Below the pieces are notes generated by a model. That model searched no databases. It saw nothing but the letters and a program-made list of their open reading frames with translations, and was not told where the DNA came from. The position numbers were made by a program, and so were the translations under genes. A stretch of 29,378 nucleotides of DNA from Roseibacillus sp. (GTDB taxonomy: Bacteria > Verrucomicrobiota > Verrucomicrobiia > Verrucomicrobiales > Akkermansiaceae): contig PBTP01000103.1 in the NCBI GenBank assembly GCA_002729275.1, positions 27,419 to 56,796 of the forward strand, in the 5' to 3' direction. Numbering within the stretch: position 1 is the stretch's first letter; the number at the start of each line of letters is the position of its first letter. Shown here piece after piece: positions 23,701 through 29,378 of the stretch.

Positions 23701-26298
23701 TTAACGCTTCTTTGGAGGCAAGGCAGTCACCACCCCTAACTCCCTAAGGCCCTGCGCCGTCCAGCGGTGCTGATCCCGAAATTCATCGTTATCGGAATCA
23801 CTTTCCATGAGATCTTCCCAGATCGAGACCGATTCTTGGAGGTAATTCACCGCCTCATCTTCTTTCCGCGCATCCTGAGCTGCTCTCCCGAGGTCGCCAG
23901 TAAGATATGCGAGAGATCTTTTGATCTCCCGTTGCGTGGGAAAGCTGACTTTCTGAGCAATCAGATCAATAAATGTCTGCCGCGCCTTGAGTCCGAGCGG
24001 CAGAGCCTCTGCATGCTTTCCGTCCGCCGAAAGAAGGCCGCACTGCTGCCATGCCAGAATTCCGAGACGGAAACGGGTCGAGGGGTTTCGGGAGTTCCTG
24101 ACCAGCGCAGCCTCCGCGTGCTCCTGACCTTCCTGGACAAGCCGAAGGGCCTCCTTGGCATGCCCAGTCCCGGCTCGACACGCTGCCAACACACTTTTCA
24201 GGGAAGCAAGCTGGTTGAGCGCGCCCCCTCGCTCCTCGGGATTAGCTACCGCAGTTTCTAGTAACTCCAGCGATCTGGCCGCAAGGTCCCCTGCCCGGTC
24301 TAGCTCACCCTCCTCAAGAGCAGACTGGGCGATTGCAGCAAGAGCGGAAGAGAGCTCTACCTGTACATCGGCACGGTTGGGTTGCGTCTCGAGCAATTCC
24401 ATCAGCTCCACAGCCGCCTGCTCACGCAGGAGGATAGCTGCGTCCACTTCTCCAGCTCCTGTGGCCGCCTGGGCGGCTGAACTGTATCCACGGGCACGCC
24501 AAATACGAAGGGCAGAAAGCGAGGGCTTTTCCTCGCATAGTTTGCTCATCTCCGCAAAGGCGTTGCGATATGTCTCCAGCGCATCGGTATTATCCCCCTT
24601 GCGAAACTGCATTCGGGCTTCTGCTATTTGGAGGGCTGATTGCAGCCGTCGAGTCTGCCGCTCGTTTTCCGGGAGTGAAGCCAGGGCGTTAGCGGTTTCT
24701 GCCAGCTCCACCGACGTCACCTCGGTCTCCGGATCTTCCGAACCGAGCAGACACACCATGACCCGTGTCCGCGCAAGACGCCTCTGCACGTCTACATCCG
24801 TAACTGCGGCCTCACCCAGAACCTCCTGCATCTTCTCCCTCGCCAGCTTGGGCTTATCCCCGGCAAGAGCTACCTCGGCTAAAGCGAGCTTGAGCCTCCA
24901 TGAATTTTTCCGGAGCTCTTCCGGCAGTTCCTCAACCACCCCAAGCTGACGCTCCAATTTATCCTCAAGCAATGACAACCGCCCCTCCCGCCCTTCGAGA
25001 GCTGGAAGCTGTTTGGAGCCACGCTCAAGTGACCATGACAAAAGGTGGTCGCTCAACTTATGAGCCTCCATGAGGTCATTAGCCATCTCATGCACCGCTG
25101 CCGCCTGCTCCTCATTGGCCTGCTCCAGCTCATCGCGATCGGCCAGCATATCGAGGAACTTCTGACGCTGTTCCTCCAACTCTTTCGGATCGACTTCCGA
25201 GGGCGCCTCCACCTCCTTGACGACCTCGACCTCCACGACCTTGGGACCTGACTTCTCCGGCCGGGAAATCTTGTGTACTAACGCCGCACCCAGCGTCACG
25301 CAGGCCGCAATTCCAACCCCGGCAGCTGCCTGCCAGCTCTTTTGTCTTCGCTCAACAACCTTGACTCGTTTCTCGCCCGCCTCTGCCGACAACCTCTGCT
25401 GACGCGCACTGGCTATACTCTCAAGGTCCCTGAGCACCTCCCGCATATCACCGTAGCGCTTCCACGCATCCAGCTGAAGACATCGTTCAATAACAACCCG
25501 TCCCTCTTCCTCCTCTCTAGTTGGCGCCACCCCTTTCCACTTTGCGACCCGGGCCCTCTCAAGTCTTTGAGCCATGCGTTCGCAATCAGCCTCCACTCCT
25601 CGTCGCCGCTGCTCGCCTGCCAGCGGGGAAACATGCTCGAAGCTGTCATTGCAGCGCGGAAAAATACCCGTGAGCAGGCGGTAGGCAAGTGAGCCAAAAG
25701 CATACACATCCCAGCCGTAGCCCGCACCCTCGAGGTAACCGCCTGGGTTCAAGAGCTGTTCTGGTGGAGCATAGAGGAGAGCATCGGTATAAGCGAGCTC
25801 CTCGAGACCCGGCATCAAACCCTGTGCGTAATCCGACAGGAGAACCCCATTGTCAGAATCGAGAAAAATATTTCCTGGCTTTAGATTCCCGTGAGCCACA
25901 CGACGCCTATGGAAATCAGCGAGTGCCTGGGCGAGACGGCGAATGAGCATCCATGAGCCCCGATTACCCATGTAGTCACCGAGCTGAAGCTGCAAAGTCC
26001 GGGGAATGAATCTCTCGGCAACCCCCTGAGGCATCCGATCGGCCATCAGGCCACCAATGAGTAAATAGGGCTCTTGTTCGAGAGAGTGTGCAATCAGAGG
26101 AACCGTGGCTTTCGGTGGACTCGCGCCGTAAAGCCGACTCACTCGGTTCGCCAGTAACTCCGCATTGACGGACTTGGGATTGAGGAGTTTGACCGCCACC
26201 TCGTTCCCCGAGTCGTGGCGCGCCGTATATACAGTCCCACAAGCACCCTTTCCTATCAGGGTCTCGATCCGGTATCCTGGGATTTCGGGAAGGCTCAT
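23701..26298 (-). CDS. Ser/Thr kinase-like transmembrane protein with TPR-like tail; HRD aspartate absent (likely pseudokinase)
   Basis: This is an 865-residue protein. Residues about 8-290 form a Hanks-type kinase fold with a glycine loop (IGKGACGTVY) and VAVK with Lys37. The catalytic loop reads HGNLKPGN (136-143) where HRDxKxxN is expected, so the catalytic Asp is Asn138. The DFG position reads DYA with Asp156 kept. The APE-like motif is YAPPEQLL, followed by DVYAFGSLAYRLLTG. A membrane helix lies at about 324-343 (AAGVGIAACVTLGAALVHKI), then a coiled coil (about 365-415). A long helical region to the end has TPR-like spacing (ALETYRNAFAEMSKLC, AAILLREQAAVELMELLE, EAVNYLQESVSIWEDLM). The protein is therefore an inner-membrane sensor or scaffold with a cytoplasmic kinase fold. 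It is divergent from the DUF1501-PPC operon with 156 bases between. Confidence 0.92.
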   Translation of the reverse strand: MSLPEIPGYRIETLIGKGACGTVYTARHDSGNEVAVKLLNPKSVNAELLANRVSRLYGASPPKATVPLIAHSLEQEPYLLIGGLMADRMPQGVAERFIPRTLQLQLGDYMGNRGSWMLIRRLAQALADFHRRRVAHGNLKPGNIFLDSDNGVLLSDYAQGLMPGLEELAYTDALLYAPPEQLLNPGGYLEGAGYGWDVYAFGSLAYRLLTGIFPRCNDSFEHVSPLAGEQRRRGVEADCERMAQRLERARVAKWKGVAPTREEEEGRVVIERCLQLDAWKRYGDMREVLRDLESIASARQQRLSAEAGEKRVKVVERRQKSWQAAAGVGIAACVTLGAALVHKISRPEKSGPKVVEVEVVKEVEAPSEVDPKELEEQRQKFLDMLADRDELEQANEEQAAAVHEMANDLMEAHKLSDHLLSWSLERGSKQLPALEGREGRLSLLEDKLERQLGVVEELPEELRKNSWRLKLALAEVALAGDKPKLAREKMQEVLGEAAVTDVDVQRRLARTRVMVCLLGSEDPETEVTSVELAETANALASLPENERQTRRLQSALQIAEARMQFRKGDNTDALETYRNAFAEMSKLCEEKPSLSALRIWRARGYSSAAQAATGAGEVDAAILLREQAAVELMELLETQPNRADVQVELSSALAAIAQSALEEGELDRAGDLAARSLELLETAVANPEERGGALNQLASLKSVLAACRAGTGHAKEALRLVQEGQEHAEAALVRNSRNPSTRFRLGILAWQQCGLLSADGKHAEALPLGLKARQTFIDLIAQKVSFPTQREIKRSLAYLTGDLGRAAQDARKEDEAVNYLQESVSIWEDLMESDSDNDEFRDQHRWTAQGLRELGVVTALPPKKR

Positions 26299-26366
26299 TT
26301 GCAGTCCAGAGTCAACGGTGAGGAGACCTTGCGGGAAAAGGCAGGTGAAAGGCTCAGGCCCTCAAG

Positions 26367-26381
26367 ACCGTAAAATACGGT
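26367..26381. promoter_or_regulatory. Perfect inverted repeat ACCGTA-AAA-TACGGT in the divergent promoter region
   Basis: Two perfect 6-bp arms flank a 3-base spacer in the 156-base gap between the kinase-like gene and the DUF1501-PPC pair. The 15-base spacing suits a small dimeric regulator, and the site lies upstream of a plausible promoter. No second copy was noticed. Confidence 0.35.
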
Positions 26382-26400
26382 TAATTGGCCCTTAAAATGA

Positions 26401-26430
26401 TTGATTTGGGTATTAATCTTTAGGTAACTT
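26401..26430 (+). promoter_or_regulatory. Plausible sigma-70-type promoter of the DUF1501-PPC pair
   Basis: TTGATT (26401-26406) resembles a -35 box and TAACTT (26425-26430) a -10 box, with an 18-base spacer, in an AT-rich stretch that contrasts with the surrounding GC-rich genes. The match to consensus is partial, so this is a weak call by eye. Confidence 0.25.
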
Positions 26431-26440
26431 TAACATCCTC

Positions 26441-26446
26441 AGAAGG
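26441..26446 (+). promoter_or_regulatory. Ribosome-binding site AGAAGG of the second DUF1501 gene
   Basis: AGAAGG lies 8 bases before the ATG at 26455. It supports this start, in contrast to many genes of the window that have no clear Shine-Dalgarno. Confidence 0.55.
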
Positions 26447-26454
26447 CTACAACC

Positions 26455-27789
26455 ATGAAAAAAATACAGTGTGCCGGAAACCCATTGGCCCAAGATTATT
26501 CTCGTCGTGAATTTCTCTACGTCGGAATGTTGGGCAGCTTGGGGCTGTCCCTGCCTCAACTCCTTAAAATGGAGGCTCAGGGAGCCCAGAAATTTTACGA
26601 GACCAAGGAGGGCGTAGCGAAATCTGTCATTAACATATTTCTACCGGGCGGCGCAGCCCATCAGGAAACCTTTGATCCTAAATATCTCGCTCCTACCGAA
26701 TACCGGGGCCCCTTTGGCACCGTTAATACAGCCATCAAGGGCGAGCGATTCAGTCAGCATCTCCAGCACCTCGCCAAGGTTGCGGACAAAATTACCGTTA
26801 TTCGTTCAATGGCCCACGGTGAGGCCGCTCACGAACGGGGCACCCACAACATGTTTACGGGCTATCGCCCCTCTCCCGCTTTAGAGTATCCTTCCATTGG
26901 ATCAGTTGTTTCTCACGAGCTGGGGCCTCGTAACAACCTGCCTCCCTACGTCTGCATTCCAAGCGTGCCCAATACCTTCGCTAATTCGGGGTATTTGTCC
27001 TCCGCCTATGGCCCCTTCGCCCTGGGTAACGACCCAGCCAGCAAGAACTTCAAGGTCCGAGACCTTGCCTTACCCTCTGGAGTTGACGACAAGCGCTTTT
27101 CCCGTCGGAGGTCCCTGCTTGAGACCGTAGATTATCATTTCAAGTCCCTCGAAGAATCAGACGCCCTCGCCTCCATGGATGCCTTCTATCAGCATGCCTA
27201 CGCAATGATTTCTTCGCAAAAGGCCCGGGAAGCCTTTAATCTGGAGGCCGAGGATCAGAAGGTAAAGGAAAGGTATGGCGTTAATGCCCCCGGTCAGCGA
27301 ATGCTCCTCGCCCGTAGACTTGTTGAAGCTGGTGTAAGGTTCGTTTCAATGACAGCAGGCGGGTGGGACCATCACGACAACATCAAGGGCGCCATCGAGA
27401 GCAACCTGCCTCCGGTGGATAAAGCCATTGCAACCCTGATCAGCGATCTTGATGAAAGAGGCCTTCTGGATTCCACGATGGTTCTTCTTACTTCCGAATT
27501 TGGAAGAACTCCGAAAATCAACAGTAATGCCGGCAGAGATCACTGGCCCCGGGTTTTTTCTGTCATGGTTGCAGGTGGAGGCACCAAGCGTGGCCTCATC
27601 CATGGATCATCGGATGCCCTCGGCGGCGAGCCCGAGGAGGACCAGGTGAGCGTCGAGGACCTCGCGCAAACGGTTTATAATCAGCTTGGGATCACCGGCG
27701 ATAAGGAGTTAATGGCACCCGGAGACAGACCTGTTGAGATTGTCGATGGTGGCCGGGTTCTGGATGAAATTCTCGATAAAAAAGCGTAA
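26455..27789 (+). CDS. DUF1501 family protein (Tat signal), operon partner of a PPC-domain protein
   Basis: This 444-residue protein has a classical twin-arginine signal (YSRREFLYVGMLGSLGLSLP). The DUF1501 motifs are SVINIFLPGGAAHQETFDPK, GERFSQHLQHLAKVADKI, VIRSMAHGEAAHERGTHNMF, GVRFVSMTAGGWDHHDN, VLLTSEFGRTPKIN, GRDHWPRVFSVMVAGGG and a C-terminal VEDLAQTVYNQLGI. It is distinct in sequence from the first DUF1501 protein (7012-8427), which belongs to the PSD1-paired type; this one belongs to the shorter type paired with PPC-domain proteins. The next gene starts 10 bases after its stop. The fold is related to alkaline phosphatase/sulfatase enzymes with metal-binding Asp and His; the actual activity is not established. 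Confidence 0.94.
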   Translation: MKKIQCAGNPLAQDYSRREFLYVGMLGSLGLSLPQLLKMEAQGAQKFYETKEGVAKSVINIFLPGGAAHQETFDPKYLAPTEYRGPFGTVNTAIKGERFSQHLQHLAKVADKITVIRSMAHGEAAHERGTHNMFTGYRPSPALEYPSIGSVVSHELGPRNNLPPYVCIPSVPNTFANSGYLSSAYGPFALGNDPASKNFKVRDLALPSGVDDKRFSRRRSLLETVDYHFKSLEESDALASMDAFYQHAYAMISSQKAREAFNLEAEDQKVKERYGVNAPGQRMLLARRLVEAGVRFVSMTAGGWDHHDNIKGAIESNLPPVDKAIATLISDLDERGLLDSTMVLLTSEFGRTPKINSNAGRDHWPRVFSVMVAGGGTKRGLIHGSSDALGGEPEEDQVSVEDLAQTVYNQLGITGDKELMAPGDRPVEIVDGGRVLDEILDKKA

Positions 27790-27799
27790 GACCACGCTC

Positions 27800-29378
27800 A
27801 TGAATACTGTGAACTGTAGAGCCCTGCCTTGGCTTCTGGTCTTCCTTCAATTCGCGATCCCCGCTCTGGCCTTTACCCCTGTCCTCAGCAGTGTTCAACC
27901 ACGTGGCGGACAGCGGGGCACTGAGATGACTATCCGCCTCAGTGGGGACCGCCTCTACGAACCCGAGGAAATCCTTTTCTACCAGGCGGGAATCTCAGTC
28001 ACCAAACTCGAGAAGGCAGGTGATGAGCACAAGGCCATTAAGGCCACTATCTCGATTGCTCCCGATGCGCCCCTGGGAGAACACCTCATGCGTTTGCGCT
28101 GCAAGGGAGGCCTGAGTTACCAGAGAAGCTTCTGGGTCGGAGAATATCCCACCGTGATGGAAACGCGCAACAAGGAGCGAACCGCGGATCTCAACAGCAA
28201 CTTTGGCAGCCCTCAGAAGATTGAGATCAATCAGACAATTCAGGGAGTAGCAGATAAGGAGGACGCGGACTACTACATGCTTCAGTGTCGGAAGGGGCAA
28301 CGCCTTTCCGTAGAAGTAGAGGGCATGCGGCTGGGCAGGACTCTCTTTGACCCCTACGTTGCCATCCTGAATAGCGATCGCTTCGAACTGGCCTCCAGCG
28401 ACGATACCGCTCTTCTATTTCGTGATTGCGCTGCATCGATCATTATCCCTGAGGACGGGCCATATACCATCCTCGTCCGCGAATCCTCCTACCAAGGGAC
28501 AGGCGCTTGCCAGTATCGACTTCATGTGGGTGAGTTCCCCCGCCCTACCGCCATCTACCCACCCGGCGCTCAACCCGGGAAAGCGCTCGAGTTCACTTTC
28601 GTGGGAGATCCCACCGGCAACCTGGTCAGCAAAATAGAGATACCGAGTACCACGCAGGACTTCCGAGCATTTATCAAAAACAACGGGTGGCATTCCCCCT
28701 CGGGCCTTCCAGTAAGAATTAGTTCCCTGCCCTTCCACAATGAGGTAGAACCAAACGAGGGAGGCAAGCAGGCATCTCCTGCTGAAGTTCCCGCCATTCC
28801 AGTCGCCTTTCATGGAATTCTTTCCAAGAAGGAAGACAAGGACTGGTTTCGCTTTGCGGGCAAAAAGGGCCAGAAACTGCGTGCCCGGGTCTTTGCTCGC
28901 CAACTCCGCTCTCCTCTCGACCCCTATATCATTGTCCGTAAGGAAGGTGAGTCCAAACAGATCGGGAATAACGACGATGCTGGAAACGGAGATCCAGATA
29001 GTCGTCTGGACTTCGAGATTCCGGAAGATGGCGTCTATAACCTTAACATAAGAGACCAACTCTATAACAGCGGCCCCGATTACACCTACCGAATCGAAAT
29101 CACCGAACGGAGCCCCACTTTGTCAGCAACCCTTCCCTATGGGAGCCGCAACAACAGCCAGAAATGGAAGATGATCTCTGTTCCCCGCGGAAACCGCGTA
29201 GGTCGCGTGGTAAACCTCAGTCGCAGCAATATTGGTTGCGACCTGTCTCTGGAAGCCAACACACTCCCCTCAGGTATTACTATCGATCGGGACATCGCTC
29301 CCCGGAGTATCAACACCATGCCTGTGATCTTTGAGGCGTCCCCCACAGCAGGCATTGCAGGCGGACTCCATAAACTTC
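27800..29378 (+). CDS. Exported PPC-domain (pre-peptidase C-terminal) protein, 3' end outside window
   Basis: The frame opens with ATG at 27800, 10 bases after the DUF1501 stop, and has no stop up to the last base, so at least 526 residues are visible. A signal peptide (about residues 8-25, ALPWLLVFLQFAIPALAF) is followed by an Ig/IPT-like beta region (LSSVQPRGGQRGTEMTIRLS). Two PPC-like beta-sandwich domains follow at about 135-243 (IQGVADKEDADYYMLQCRKG, LFDPYVAILNSD, GPYTILVRESSYQGTGACQY) and about 315-433 (EVEPNEGG, FHGILSKKEDKDWFRFAGKK, LDPYIIVRKEGE, GVYNLNIRDQLY). PPC-domain proteins encoded after DUF1501 are a frequent pairing in Planctomycetota and Verrucomicrobiota, and are thought to act at the cell surface or periplasm. 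The C-terminal function is unknown. Confidence 0.88.
   Translation, partial: MNTVNCRALPWLLVFLQFAIPALAFTPVLSSVQPRGGQRGTEMTIRLSGDRLYEPEEILFYQAGISVTKLEKAGDEHKAIKATISIAPDAPLGEHLMRLRCKGGLSYQRSFWVGEYPTVMETRNKERTADLNSNFGSPQKIEINQTIQGVADKEDADYYMLQCRKGQRLSVEVEGMRLGRTLFDPYVAILNSDRFELASSDDTALLFRDCAASIIIPEDGPYTILVRESSYQGTGACQYRLHVGEFPRPTAIYPPGAQPGKALEFTFVGDPTGNLVSKIEIPSTTQDFRAFIKNNGWHSPSGLPVRISSLPFHNEVEPNEGGKQASPAEVPAIPVAFHGILSKKEDKDWFRFAGKKGQKLRARVFARQLRSPLDPYIIVRKEGESKQIGNNDDAGNGDPDSRLDFEIPEDGVYNLNIRDQLYNSGPDYTYRIEITERSPTLSATLPYGSRNNSQKWKMISVPRGNRVGRVVNLSRSNIGCDLSLEANTLPSGITIDRDIAPRSINTMPVIFEASPTAGIAGGLHKL

Noticed and set aside
24155..24949. 264-codon plus-strand open frame, Ser/Ala-rich
   Set aside because: It is antisense to the kinase-like protein gene; low-complexity composition is typical of the complement of GC-rich helical coding sequence.
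1..29378. CRISPR array, tRNA/rRNA genes, insertion sequences, prophage or integrase genes
   Set aside because: No regularly spaced repeats, cloverleaf-like sequence with conserved TTC motif, transposase or phage protein motifs were seen on either strand by eye.

Overview
The window reads as a chromosomal segment of a PVC-superphylum bacterium, most likely Verrucomicrobiota. This is inferred from the protein families present: two DUF1501 proteins, a PSCyt1-DUF1549-DUF1553 cytochrome-type protein, a large PVC-type propeller/HEAT/cytochrome c protein, a DUF1080 protein, an SHD1-tailed esterase, a PPC-domain protein, a Trp-rich helical-repeat protein of verrucomicrobial style and a kinase-like TPR protein. 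No 16S rRNA, tRNA, insertion sequence, phage gene or CRISPR array was seen. Most genes are exported or membrane-bound, and many lack a clear Shine-Dalgarno sequence, so several starts were set by signal-peptide position.

Layout. 1-423 is the 3' end of a repeat protein. 542-2523 (minus) holds a membrane-anchored hypothetical protein followed 2 bases later by a lipoprotein esterase. 2699-8427 (plus) holds a CE15-like esterase fused to an FGE-type domain, then a tightly coupled PSD1/DUF1501 pair. 8439-12623 holds a small exported protein (minus), a VOC protein (plus), an 850-residue exported protein of unknown function (plus) and a DUF1080 protein (minus). 12774-16040 holds a beta-lactamase-fold serine hydrolase (plus), an ArsC-like protein (minus) and a GH5-type glycosidase (minus). 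16271-19897 is a 1208-residue discoidin/propeller/HEAT/cytochrome c protein (plus). 19912-21942 (minus) holds an EamA transporter and a sialidase-like protein. 22079-23568 (plus) holds an alpha/beta hydrolase and a leucine-rich-repeat lipoprotein. 23701-26298 (minus) is a kinase-like transmembrane protein with a TPR-like tail. 26455-29378 (plus) holds a second DUF1501 gene and a PPC-domain gene that runs off the window.

The main discovery candidate is at 14012-14368 on the minus strand. The frame of an ArsC-type arsenate reductase-like protein is intact over 118 codons except for one in-frame UGA at codon 12. This is exactly the catalytic cysteine position of R773-type ArsC, and His8, Arg60, Arg95 and Arg108 fall at the expected places. 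A 7-bp hairpin with a GGUC apical loop starts 17 bases after the UGA, as expected of a bacterial SECIS element. The simplest reading is a selenocysteine-containing ArsC-like protein that routine gene calling would truncate or discard.

Functionally, much of the window looks like a scattered set of exported glycan-processing and periplasmic redox proteins (CE15 esterase, GH5, sialidase-like, DUF1080, other esterases, PSD1/DUF1501 and PVC cytochrome proteins). There is no SusC/SusD pair, sulfatase or dedicated regulator. The genes are mostly single units in alternating orientation, so co-regulation as one system is not shown by the sequence.
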